A stretch of 64,000 bases of DNA, taken from the NCBI RefSeq assembly GCF_900197595.1, contig NZ_FZLO01000001.1, forward strand, positions 372,001 through 436,000, read 5' to 3'. Position numbers and translations under genes: made by a program. Of this stretch, positions 8,153 through 15,751 are shown in pieces. How positions within the stretch are numbered: position 1 is the stretch's first letter; each line of letters begins with the position of its first letter. The notes under the pieces were generated by a model that did not search any database, was not told the origin of the DNA, and was given only the letters and a program-made list of their open reading frames with translations. This DNA is from Scatolibacter rhodanostii. GTDB taxonomy: Bacteria; Bacillota; Clostridia; Oscillospirales; Acutalibacteraceae.

Positions 8153-9871
8153 ATGTTACCCAGTCAAAAAATTAGAGCTGTAGCACCTGAAATGGATCCG
8201 CTGAGAATGGGCATGGGTTGGAAGAGGGAAGATCTGTCTAAACCGCAGCTTTTAGTAGAAAGTACATTTGGAGATAGTCATCCGGGCAGCGCTCATCTGT
8301 TTGAACTAGTGCAAAACGCCGTGAAAGGTATCGCCGAAAAAGGGGGTAAGGGTGCCAGATACTTTACCACTGACATTTGTGATGGAATGTCGCAAGGGCA
8401 TGACGGCATTAATTATTCGTTGGTATCACGCGACATGATTGCTAATATGATTGAAATTCACGCTAATGCGACTACTTTTGATGCTGGTGTATTTATCGCC
8501 AGCTGTGATAAAGGCATGCCTGCTCATTTGATGGCAATCGGCAGATTAAATATTCCGTCTATTGTTGTAACGGGCGGTGTCATGAATGCAGGACCTAATC
8601 TGCTGACTTTAGAACAAATCGGCACCTATAGCGCTATGTATCAACGGGGCGAGATTACAGAAGAAGAGTTGACTGAATATAAGCTGAGTGCTTGTCCTTC
8701 TTGCGGGGCTTGTTCTTTTATGGGAACAGCGTCAACAATGCAAATCATGGCAGAAGCATTGGGACTCATGCTGCCGGGAAGTGCTTTGTTACCTGCTACC
8801 AGTCAAGACCTCCAAAAGATTGCAAAAGAGGCAGGCGAGCAGGCGGTTTGGCTAGCAAAACAAGGAATCAAAGCGCACGACATTGTAACACTTGAGTCAT
8901 TTGAAAATGCAATTATGGTTCATGCTGCTATTTCAGGTTCCAGTAACTCTCTTTTGCATATTCCAGCGATTGCACACGAGTTTGGAATTGATGTAACCGC
9001 AGAAACCTTTGATAGATTACATAGAAATGCACATTATCTGCTAGATATTCGTCCATCAGGAAAATGGCCGGCTCAGTATTTTTATTATGCCGGGGGAGTG
9101 CCAAGAATTATGGAAGAAATCAAGCATATGCTCCATCTTGATTTACCGACGGTAACAGGGCATACAGTGGGAGAAAATCTTGAAAAACTCAAGCAAGATG
9201 GCTTTTATGAAAGATGTGAGGAAAACCTGAAAAAAGTAGGTCTATCTCGTGAAGATGTCATTCGCCCGTTTGATAAAGCAATCGGTAAAAATGGTGCCAT
9301 TGCTATTTTAAAAGGGAATTTGGCACCACAGGGAGCCGTTGTTAAGCATTCAGCTGTGCCGAAAGAAATGCACCAAGCCGTTTTAAATGCAAGACCGTTT
9401 GATAGCGAGGAAGAAGCAATTAGTGCTATTTTTGATAAGAAAATCAATCCGGGTGACGCCGTCATTATCCGCTATGAGGGTCCTAAAGGCAGTGGTATGC
9501 CTGAAATGTTCTATACCACAGAAGCCATTTCATCTGATGAAAAGCTCTCTAGCAGTATTGCTCTCATTACAGACGGACGTTTCTCGGGTGCTTCAAGAGG
9601 GCCAGCCATTGGTCATGTTTCACCCGAAGCCGCAGTAGGTGGACCGATTGCGCTGTTAGAAGAAAATGACCTGATTGAGATTGATATTCCGGCTAGAAAA
9701 TTAGAAATTGTCGGCATAAAAGGGAAGAAAGCTTCCGCAGAGGAAGTAGCTGAAGAACTAAAAAAACGCAAGCTAAATTGGCATGAACCCAAACCTAGAT
9801 ATACTTCGGGTGTGTTAAAGCTTTTTTCAGAGCACGCAGTTTCGCCAATGGATGGCGGCTATATGCAATAA
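8153..9871 (+). CDS. IlvD/Edd-family dehydratase (probable dihydroxy-acid dehydratase)
   Basis: An iron-sulfur dehydratase of the family containing dihydroxy-acid dehydratase (valine/isoleucine synthesis), 6-phosphogluconate dehydratase and sugar-acid dehydratases. Motifs: DGMSQGHDGINYSL, ASCDKGMPAHLM and ACPSCGACSFMGTASTM with the cluster cysteines, GNLAPQGAVVK, and ALITDGRFSGASRGPAIGHV with the active-site Ser. The 572-residue length suits either IlvD or pentonate dehydratases. No ilvB, ilvN or ilvC is adjacent and the gene has its own promoter and terminator, so the branched-chain role is not supported by context; a sugar-acid substrate is possible. Start: ATG 8153 lies 10 bases after GGAG; an in-frame TTG at 8147 lies 4 bases away and cannot be excluded. 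Confidence 0.85.
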   Translation: MLPSQKIRAVAPEMDPLRMGMGWKREDLSKPQLLVESTFGDSHPGSAHLFELVQNAVKGIAEKGGKGARYFTTDICDGMSQGHDGINYSLVSRDMIANMIEIHANATTFDAGVFIASCDKGMPAHLMAIGRLNIPSIVVTGGVMNAGPNLLTLEQIGTYSAMYQRGEITEEELTEYKLSACPSCGACSFMGTASTMQIMAEALGLMLPGSALLPATSQDLQKIAKEAGEQAVWLAKQGIKAHDIVTLESFENAIMVHAAISGSSNSLLHIPAIAHEFGIDVTAETFDRLHRNAHYLLDIRPSGKWPAQYFYYAGGVPRIMEEIKHMLHLDLPTVTGHTVGENLEKLKQDGFYERCEENLKKVGLSREDVIRPFDKAIGKNGAIAILKGNLAPQGAVVKHSAVPKEMHQAVLNARPFDSEEEAISAIFDKKINPGDAVIIRYEGPKGSGMPEMFYTTEAISSDEKLSSSIALITDGRFSGASRGPAIGHVSPEAAVGGPIALLEENDLIEIDIPARKLEIVGIKGKKASAEEVAEELKKRKLNWHEPKPRYTSGVLKLFSEHAVSPMDGGYMQ

Positions 9872-9912
9872 ACTATTTTTTCTGTCAGAAAATTTAGAGT
9901 TTCTGCAACTAG

Positions 9913-9950
9913 AAAGAGATATTCTTCCAAAAGGGAGAATATCTCTTTTT
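9913..9950 (+). terminator. strong terminator after the IlvD-like gene
   Basis: A 16-bp stem (AAAGAGATATTCTTCC with GGGAGAATATCTCTTT, one G-U) closed by AAAA and followed by T. It may also serve the convergent ABC-F gene. Confidence 0.9.
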
Positions 9951-9969
9951 CATACTTAAAGATAGATTT

Positions 9970-11448
9970 TTACAAGTTTACTGTTTTGGTAGCGGTCTCT
10001 TTGATAAAAGCGCTATCATGTTCTACAAAAAGAATGGTAGGTTTGTACTCCAAAATTAAGTTTTGAATTTGAATACGAGAGAAGATATCGATATAATTTA
10101 AGGGTTCATCCCAAACATACAGGTGAGCTTGTTCACAAAGACTTTTGGCAATCAATAATTTTTTCTTTTGTCCGCTGCTGAAGTGAGAGATGTTCTTGTC
10201 AAATTGTTCGCGAGAAAAATCAAGCTTGCGCAGAATAGCTTTGAATAAGCTTTCGTCTAAAAGATAGTCATCTGTAAACTCACGCAAACTGCCCTGTAAA
10301 AAGGAAGTATCTTGCGAAACAAAAGAAATTTTGAGGTCTTTACCAAGATGCTTTTCACCCTTGCATGCAATAGAATTTTGAGCAATAAAATGAAGCAAGG
10401 TAGATTTTCCGCTGCCATTTGCTCCACAAATGGCAATCCTGTCTCCATTATCAATAGTAAAATTAATATTATCGCAAACTTGTTTTTCACCATAAAACAG
10501 AGAGAGATTGCGAAAGTTAGCAAGCTGATGGCTGTGATAAGAAAGTGGGTGAATTTTTAAATCTTCCGCTGATTCAATATTCTTCAACAATTTCGATTTC
10601 TCAGACAGCGTGCTCTCCTGTCTTTTCTCGAGTGATTTAGAACGCTTCATCATTTTGGCGGCCTTGTGGCTGACAAAGCCTCTATCAGGGCGCAGTCCGG
10701 CTGAAGTGCGCTGGTTTTTTGATTTTTCAACTTTATCGGACCATAGCGAAGTACGTTTGGCAGCTGCCGAAAGTTTTTTAATCTCTTTTTGTAATTTAGC
10801 ATGCTCTGCAAGCTCAAAATCATCTTGTGCCAACTTGTTTTGCCACCAAGAAGAAAAATTACCACTTTGCAATTCAATGTTGGTTTTATTAATTGCAAGG
10901 ATATGGTCCACACATTGGTCAAGAAATTCCCTGTCATGCGATACTAAAATAAAGCTTGATTTGGAGCGAAGGTATCGGCTGACAATCTCTCTTGCTTTTG
11001 TGTCTAAGTGATTTGTAGGTTCATCTATTAAAAGAAAGTTATTTTGTTTTAAAAACAGAGCAGCCAACAAAACCTTTACTTGTTCACCGCCACTGAGTGT
11101 TTTGAAAGGGCGATATAAAGCATCCTCGCTGACTTCTAGCAAAGAAAGTTCACGTTGCAGTTTCCACAATTCGTAGTCATAGCAGATTTGTTCAATCACA
11201 ACCATTGTATCAAGTGATGTATCAGCAACAGGGAAGGGAAAATAGTCAAAGGAAGCGGTATGAGAAATTGATCCTTGATAAGCAAGTTTGCCTAGCAAAA
11301 GATTCAGAAAAGTAGTTTTTCCTCGTCCATTTCGCCCTACAAAGCCCAATTTCCAGTTGGTATCAATTTGTAAAGAAATATTTTCAAAAATAGTATCATA
11401 ACTACCGTCGTAAGCAAAAGTCAGGTTCGAAATTTGAATTAAAGACAT
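9970..11448 (-). CDS. Lsa-type ABC-F ribosome protection protein
   Basis: An antibiotic-resistance ABC-F ATPase: two nucleotide-binding domains and no membrane segments. Members of the Lsa group bind the ribosomal E site and displace lincosamides, streptogramin A and pleuromutilins (known of the family). NBD1 has GRNGRGKTT, LSGGEQVKVLLAALFL and LLIDEPTNHLD; NBD2 has GANGSGKST, FSSGQKKKLLIAKSL and WDEPLNYID. Between them is a long charged linker (about 200-300) with KRTSLWSDKVEKSKNQRTSAG, the antibiotic-resistance-domain region. The 492-residue length equals that of Lsa proteins (about 490-498). The start follows AGGAGG by 7 bases. A leader of about 230 bases with a tiny ORF and an intrinsic terminator precedes it. 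The exact drug spectrum is not predictable from sequence. Confidence 0.92.
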   Translation of the reverse strand: MSLIQISNLTFAYDGSYDTIFENISLQIDTNWKLGFVGRNGRGKTTFLNLLLGKLAYQGSISHTASFDYFPFPVADTSLDTMVVIEQICYDYELWKLQRELSLLEVSEDALYRPFKTLSGGEQVKVLLAALFLKQNNFLLIDEPTNHLDTKAREIVSRYLRSKSSFILVSHDREFLDQCVDHILAINKTNIELQSGNFSSWWQNKLAQDDFELAEHAKLQKEIKKLSAAAKRTSLWSDKVEKSKNQRTSAGLRPDRGFVSHKAAKMMKRSKSLEKRQESTLSEKSKLLKNIESAEDLKIHPLSYHSHQLANFRNLSLFYGEKQVCDNINFTIDNGDRIAICGANGSGKSTLLHFIAQNSIACKGEKHLGKDLKISFVSQDTSFLQGSLREFTDDYLLDESLFKAILRKLDFSREQFDKNISHFSSGQKKKLLIAKSLCEQAHLYVWDEPLNYIDIFSRIQIQNLILEYKPTILFVEHDSAFIKETATKTVNL

Positions 11449-11460
11449 AAAAGGCCTCCT

Positions 11461-11497
11461 AAATAGAAAATAGCTGCAAGAAAATTATTCTTGCAGC
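11461..11497 (-). terminator. intrinsic terminator (attenuator) in the leader of the Lsa-type gene
   Basis: Read on the - strand: GCTGCAAGAA (11497-11488), loop TAATT, TTCTTGCAGC (11482-11473), then TATTTTCTATTT. It ends 12 bases before the start codon, so it would stop transcription before the gene. Part of its distal arm, AATTTTCTTGC (11486-11476), is an exact repeat of a segment in the leader ORF. Confidence 0.85.
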
Positions 11498-11562
11498 ACA
11501 AAATAGAAGAAACCTGTTATGCAAAACATAACGGTATCAATATCGAGCTGTTTAGAATCTAC

Positions 11563-11573
11563 AATTTTCTTGC
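11563..11573 (-). promoter_or_regulatory. antiterminator segment of the leader
   Basis: GCAAGAAAATT on the - strand. It is perfectly complementary both to AATTTTCTTGC in the leader ORF (11632-11622) and to the same 11-mer in the terminator (11486-11476), so only one of the two pairings can form at a time. Confidence 0.75.
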
Positions 11574-11618
11574 AAGGCGCACAAAAATAAACCTTTGTGC
11601 ACACAATGATTAAAATCA

Positions 11619-11639
11619 TTAGCAAGAAAATTTATACAT
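11619..11639 (-). CDS. six-residue leader peptide MYKFSC
   Basis: ATG, five codons and TAA, with TTGGAG 9 bases upstream on the - strand. The Phe-Ser-Cys codons lie in the 11-base segment that pairs with the antiterminator. Too short for function as a protein; the position says that ribosome occupancy here decides leader folding. Antibiotic-responsive leader ORFs are known before other ABC-F genes such as vmlR. Confidence 0.7.
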   Translation of the reverse strand: MYKFSC

Positions 11640-11688
11640 TTAAACAACTCCAAACTTTTTAATTTTTAAGAAAACAAACTTCACAGTT

Positions 11689-11717
11689 AGAATATCATCT
11701 TTGCCAGGCGTTGTCAA
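11689..11717 (-). promoter_or_regulatory. promoter of the Lsa-type gene
   Basis: On the - strand TTGACA (11717-11712), 17 bases, TATTCT (11694-11689). The transcript start near 11682 gives a leader of about 235 bases. Confidence 0.75.
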
Positions 11718-11744
11718 CCAGAAAATAAAACAAAATTTCTTAGT

Positions 11745-12056
11745 TTAGTTATTTGAATTATTCTCTCTATGTTTCTTGCGAAACAATGAAAGTCCTCCAA
11801 AGCCGCTGATAATGGCCATGTAAAAACCAAAGTCATAGGCAAAACCTGTGTTGTGAACTTCATAAATACTAAGGTTTGGTTTAAAAAAAGAACCAATCAA
11901 GGAAAAGGGGGCAATCCAGCCATGCCATATGCCAGTGAAAAATCCTGCCAGTTTTTCAGAAGAATTAGCACCGTCACCGGGCATACATCCTGTTAATAGA
12001 ACGGTCAGTACAATAGTTAAAGAAAGAACTAAAACAAGTTTTTTAGTGGTCTTCAT
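11745..12056 (-). CDS. small putative lipoprotein, function unknown
   Basis: A 103-residue protein with a signal peptide (KTTKKLVLVLSLTIVLTVLL) ending in a lipobox LTGC, so Cys24 or so is probably lipid-anchored outside the membrane. The rest holds a GIWHGWIAPFSLIGSFF segment and an IYEVHNTGFAYDFGFYMAIISGFGGLSLF hydrophobic stretch followed by FRKKHREN, which looks like a C-terminal membrane helix with a cytoplasmic positive end. The same layout occurs in small uncharacterised proteins of many bacteria. Its start follows GAGAGGGTG. It lies between the ABC-F leader and gpmA with its own spacing on both sides. Confidence 0.75.
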   Translation of the reverse strand: MKTTKKLVLVLSLTIVLTVLLTGCMPGDGANSSEKLAGFFTGIWHGWIAPFSLIGSFFKPNLSIYEVHNTGFAYDFGFYMAIISGFGGLSLFRKKHRENNSNN

Positions 12057-12177
12057 AGTGACACCCTCTCTAAATAGATTGTTTAAATGGCATGAATCCG
12101 ATGCATGCCTTGAGTTTAAGGCTCTTTATAATATAGATATATGAGAAAGAAAAATCTCTATGCTAAATGCTAACAAG

Positions 12178-12212
12178 AAAACCAAGGAAAGCAAAAGGGT
12201 TTCCTTGGTTTT
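12178..12212 (-). terminator. terminator of the suf-gpmA operon
   Basis: A 13-bp perfect stem AAAACCAAGGAAA/TTTCCTTGGTTTT with a 9-base loop and U-run on the - strand, 25 bases after the gpmA stop. Confidence 0.88.
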
Positions 12213-12237
12213 AATAAATAAATGGTGTAAATTTAAC

Positions 12238-12993
12238 TTATTTAGCTTTGCCTTGGTTAGCAACGCCCTGAATTTTAGCGTTAATTGCATCTTGATCGCC
12301 AAGATAGTATTTTTTAACAACCTTGAAATCTTCATCAAATTCGTAGACTAGCGGAACAGCAGTCGGAATATTGACTTTTAAGATTTCTTCAGGAGATAGA
12401 TTCTCAAGGTATTGTACCAAAGCACGAAGTGAGTTACCATGAGCAGCAATCAAAACACGTTTGCCGGCTTCCATGTTTGGTTTAATGTTCTCTTCATAGT
12501 AGGGGATAACTCTGGCGATGGTGTCTTTGAGGCTCTCTGTCAAAGGCAGATCTTCTTTGGCAACTTCGCGATATTGTTCTTGTCCACGGGGGCTGCGTTT
12601 GTCAGCTTCTTCCAAAACAGGAGGAGCGATGTCGAAAGAACGACGCCATACAACTACTTGCTCGTCGCCATATTTAGCAGCTGTTTCAGCTTTATTCAAA
12701 CCCTGCAAAGCCCCATAATGACGCTCGTTGAGTTTCCAAGTTTTAGTGACAGGCAGCCATTCACGGTCAAGACCCTCAAGGGTATAATTCAAGGTATGAA
12801 TAGCGCGTTTCAGATAGGAAGTATAGCAAACATCAAAATCATAGCCTTCTGCCTTTAAGGTTTTACCAGCTTGAGCTGCTTCTTCACGTCCGGTATCAGA
12901 CAAATCAACGTCTGTCCAGCCTGTAAAAAGATTTTCTTTGTTCCATACGCTTTCGCCATGACGAATCAAGACGAGCTTTGTGATTTTTCCCAT
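12238..12993 (-). CDS. gpmA: 2,3-bisphosphoglycerate-dependent phosphoglycerate mutase
   Basis: Interconverts 3- and 2-phosphoglycerate in glycolysis through a phosphohistidine. The 251-residue protein has the signature [23 protein letters not shown] at the N-terminus with the phosphorylated His, the [19 protein letters not shown] segment, and [15 protein letters not shown] with the second His; length is normal for the dPGM family. GGAGG lies 7 bases before the ATG. It follows sufU by 25 bases without a terminator and is followed by the operon terminator, so it is probably co-transcribed with the iron-sulfur assembly genes. That pairing is unusual; a private promoter within sufU cannot be excluded. 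Confidence 0.97.
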   Translation of the reverse strand: MGKITKLVLIRHGESVWNKENLFTGWTDVDLSDTGREEAAQAGKTLKAEGYDFDVCYTSYLKRAIHTLNYTLEGLDREWLPVTKTWKLNERHYGALQGLNKAETAAKYGDEQVVVWRRSFDIAPPVLEEADKRSPRGQEQYREVAKEDLPLTESLKDTIARVIPYYEENIKPNMEAGKRVLIAAHGNSLRALVQYLENLSPEEILKVNIPTAVPLVYEFDEDFKVVKKYYLGDQDAINAKIQGVANQGKAK

Positions 12994-13018
12994 TGTATTT
13001 CCTCCAATATTTATCCGG

Positions 13019-13459
13019 TTACCCGGGGATTAACTGTTTTTTTTGAGTTTCTTCCAAGGTGTGCCAAGAGAGCACAGCACATTTAACTCTTGCGGGCATA
13101 TGTGAAATGTCTTTAAGCGCAATGGCATCTTCAAGAGGTTCCAGCGCTTCATCGTCAGTCACTTTGCCATGAATCATGTCCATAAAAAGTTTGGCAAGTT
13201 CACGGGCTTCTTCTACGGGTTTCCCTTTAATTAGGTCAATCATAATAGAAGCTGAGGCCATCGAAATGGCACAACCATCACCTACAAAGGAAGCGTCTTC
13301 TATTATATCATCTTTCACACGAATTTCCAAGGTTAATTCGTCACCACAACTCGGATTTATTCCGTTAGTGACCTCAGTGGGGTTTTCAATATGGTGACGG
13401 TTGTGTTTTGAACGGCTATGTTCTGTGATAATTTCGGTATAAATGTTATTAAGATTCAA
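13019..13459 (-). CDS. sufU: SufU iron-sulfur cluster assembly / sulfur transfer protein
   Basis: A NifU/IscU-like protein that accepts persulfide sulfur from SufS, with a bound zinc, and passes it to the SufBCD scaffold in Firmicutes. The 146-residue sequence carries the three cysteines in [18 protein letters not shown] and RVKCAVLSW, plus the SufU-type insertion [16 protein letters not shown] absent from IscU. The start is TTG, overlapping the end of sufS by 11 bases, with AGGAGG 10 bases upstream; no in-frame ATG fits better. Last of the five suf genes. Confidence 0.95.
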   Translation of the reverse strand: MNLNNIYTEIITEHSRSKHNRHHIENPTEVTNGINPSCGDELTLEIRVKDDIIEDASFVGDGCAISMASASIMIDLIKGKPVEEARELAKLFMDMIHGKVTDDEALEPLEDAIALKDISHMPARVKCAVLSWHTLEETQKKQLIPG

Positions 13460-14672
13460 AACCCATAATCCTCCTGACAGTTTTTAAGCTTTCAACCAAA
13501 GTATCAATGTCTTTGGTTGTATTATACACACCGAAGCTTAAACGACAGCAAGCCGTCAAATGGAGAAAACGCATAAGAGGCTGCGCACAGTGGTGGCCAG
13601 CTCGAATGGCTACCTCATCGTTTCCTAATATAGTAGCTGTGTCGTGGGGGTGAACTTCGTTTACATTGAAAGAAATTACCCCAAAACGTTCTTTAGGATT
13701 TTTAGTACCATAAATCGTAATAAAAGGTAACTTTGTCAAACGATTCATGGCATAAACCATCAGTTCTTCTTCGTGTGCTGTGATTTTATCATAACCTAAA
13801 TCTTGCATATAATCAATAGCAGCAGAAAGTCCTGCAGCTGCACCGACATTTCTTGTGCCGGATTCAAACTTTCTAGGCAGAGGAGCATAGGTGCTTTCCT
13901 GTTCAGAAACAAAGTCAATCATGTCACCGCCGCTCATAAACGGCGGCATTTTTTCAAGCAATTCCTTTTTACCATAGAGAACGCCAATGCCCATAGGACC
14001 ATACATTTTATGCCCTGAAAAAGCGATAAAATCTACATCTAGTTCTTTTACGTTAATCGGCATGTGCGGAATGCTTTGCGCAGAGTCGAGTGCCACAACA
14101 GCTCCGATTTGATGAGCAAGCTCGGTGATTTTAGCAATGGGGGAGAGGGTTCCCATAACATTGGATACATGGTGAACAGAAACCAATTTCACGCCATCAC
14201 AGATTTTAGACTGCAACTCTTCATCGGAAAAGTGACCATTTTCATCTGGATATAGGTAGACAAGCTTTGCTCCCGTAGCTTTTGCTACTCTTTGCCATGG
14301 GATTAGATTGCTGTGGTGTTCCATAACAGTAATCAAAATGGTGTTGCCTTCTTTTAGAAAGGGCATGCCATAGCTGTAGGCCAAAAGGTTAAAAGCTTCT
14401 GTCGTGTTTTGTGTAAAAATAATTTCTTCGGGAAACTCAGCTCCGATAAAATTGGCGACCTTTTGCCGAGCTGTTTCATGAATTTCGGTAGCTCGCAAAT
14501 CTAGCTCATAAATACCACGGTTGGGGTTTGCGTTGCTTTGACGGTAATATTGCTCTTCCGCCTGAATCACAGAAAGTGGTTTTTGTGCTGTAGCAGCACT
14601 GTCTAAATAGGTTAGCACTTTGTCAGCACTGTATTCTTTAAAAAGGGGGAACTGGTCAGAAATTGTCAGCAT
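13449..14672 (-). CDS. sufS: cysteine desulfurase SufS
   Basis: A pyridoxal-phosphate enzyme that takes sulfur from cysteine as a protein-bound persulfide and hands it to SufU. The sequence shows YLDSAATAQKP, MEHHSNLIPWQ, the PLP-binding Lys in FSGHKMYGPMG, FESGTRNVG and the catalytic Cys in IRAGHHCAQP, all typical of group II desulfurases. I start at the ATG at 14672 (407 residues) because GGAGAGGAG lies just upstream and the protein then begins at the normal position (MLTISDQFPLFKEY); a longer in-frame opening to 14741 lies inside sufD and has no family support. Overlaps sufD by 17 bases. Confidence 0.96.
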   Translation of the reverse strand: MLTISDQFPLFKEYSADKVLTYLDSAATAQKPLSVIQAEEQYYRQSNANPNRGIYELDLRATEIHETARQKVANFIGAEFPEEIIFTQNTTEAFNLLAYSYGMPFLKEGNTILITVMEHHSNLIPWQRVAKATGAKLVYLYPDENGHFSDEELQSKICDGVKLVSVHHVSNVMGTLSPIAKITELAHQIGAVVALDSAQSIPHMPINVKELDVDFIAFSGHKMYGPMGIGVLYGKKELLEKMPPFMSGGDMIDFVSEQESTYAPLPRKFESGTRNVGAAAGLSAAIDYMQDLGYDKITAHEEELMVYAMNRLTKLPFITIYGTKNPKERFGVISFNVNEVHPHDTATILGNDEVAIRAGHHCAQPLMRFLHLTACCRLSFGVYNTTKDIDTLVESLKTVRRIMGFES

Positions 14673-15732
14673 TAGCGTCGACACTCCTCTCCAGATAAGC
14701 ACGAACCCGATTTTGAATGTCTTCATTAGGGATTTGTTCAACAGCTGACGAGAATTTGGCCTCTAACAGCAGCTTTTTAGCATCAAGTTCAGAAAGTCCT
14801 CTTGATTGAAGATAAAACAGCTTGTCATGATCGATTTTGCCTACACTGGCAGCGTGCTGACCCTCAACATCTTCTTCAGCACAAAGAATAAGAGGAACGG
14901 TACGATTGCGAACCGTAGGACTAAACAGCAAAACGTCTTCGCTTTCACGTCCGACACTGCGTTTTGCACCCGACTTAAAATCAACAGTAGAACGAAGTGT
15001 TTTCACGGCAGAACCGGCAAGTGCACCTTCTACCACAATATCAGTGTTGGTATCGCAGCCAAAATGGTCTGAAACAAAATTGAGGTCAATGTTTTGTTCT
15101 TCCGTACCAAAATAGACACAGTTTAACTTGAAATTGCTTTTATTGCCGGCAAGTTTTGCTTTAATACCAGACAAAGCTCGCTTGCTGCCCAAAAGAATTT
15201 GAGTTACTTCTACTCTCGCATCATCATCAAGCTGAATGCCCAGATTTTCCCATGAGAGAGAAATATCATTCAGCGTCTGCACATAAATCAATTTGACCAA
15301 AGAGCCAGATTTAGCATGAATTTTAGTGGTACCTGCATGGAAAACAGAAGAATCATCACAGCTGTTATAATCAAACAGAAAACTAACCTCTGTACCAGCT
15401 TCCGTCACAATTTCTTGAGAACTAACTACAGCAGAAAGTTTGTTGCTCATAGAATAAGAAAGAAAAACCGGATCTTTTGTACTTTGTGTGATTTGGAAAT
15501 GATTTACCACATTTGCGTTGGCCGTCACATAATCCTCAGCCGCTTTGCCCATGCCTGTTTCAATGGCAGAAAGAGTGTTCACTTGATCTGTGCAAGTAAT
15601 GCCGCTGACAGAGCTAAAAGTAGAAAAGTTGTTTTTTTCAATACTTTCGGGAAGATTTTCGATAATGGTATCGTTTATTTTCAGATGTCTCCAAGTAATG
15701 GCAGGGAGACGGTTTACATTCTCTATATTCAT
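14656..15732 (-). CDS. sufD: Fe-S cluster assembly protein SufD
   Basis: Partner of SufB in the SufBC2D scaffold complex on which nascent [4Fe-4S] clusters are built. About 358 residues, with a poorly conserved N-terminal half and the beta-helical SufBD core: DVLLFSPTVRNRTVPLILCAEEDVEGQHAASVG and then LFYLQSRGLSELDAKKLLLEAKF. I take ATG 15732, preceded by AGGGAGTG at 9 bases; upstream in-frame codons fall within sufB. The stop overlaps the sufS start. Confidence 0.94.
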   Translation of the reverse strand: MNIENVNRLPAITWRHLKINDTIIENLPESIEKNNFSTFSSVSGITCTDQVNTLSAIETGMGKAAEDYVTANANVVNHFQITQSTKDPVFLSYSMSNKLSAVVSSQEIVTEAGTEVSFLFDYNSCDDSSVFHAGTTKIHAKSGSLVKLIYVQTLNDISLSWENLGIQLDDDARVEVTQILLGSKRALSGIKAKLAGNKSNFKLNCVYFGTEEQNIDLNFVSDHFGCDTNTDIVVEGALAGSAVKTLRSTVDFKSGAKRSVGRESEDVLLFSPTVRNRTVPLILCAEEDVEGQHAASVGKIDHDKLFYLQSRGLSELDAKKLLLEAKFSSAVEQIPNEDIQNRVRAYLERSVDANADNF

Positions 15733-15751
15733 ATTTTCACTCCCTCTCCCG

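Noticed and set aside
11485-11529. Second leader ORF (14 codons, MFCITGFFYFVLQE) before the Lsa-type gene
   Set aside because: It runs into the terminator's first arm, which would be interesting, but it has no Shine-Dalgarno; kept out of the features.
12439-12858. + strand open frame opposite gpmA (139 codons)
   Set aside because: Antisense to a certain gene, no ribosome binding site, no recognisable motif.
14673-14741. Upstream extension of sufS
   Set aside because: Lies within sufD and adds residues no desulfurase has; the ATG at 14672 has a good ribosome binding site.
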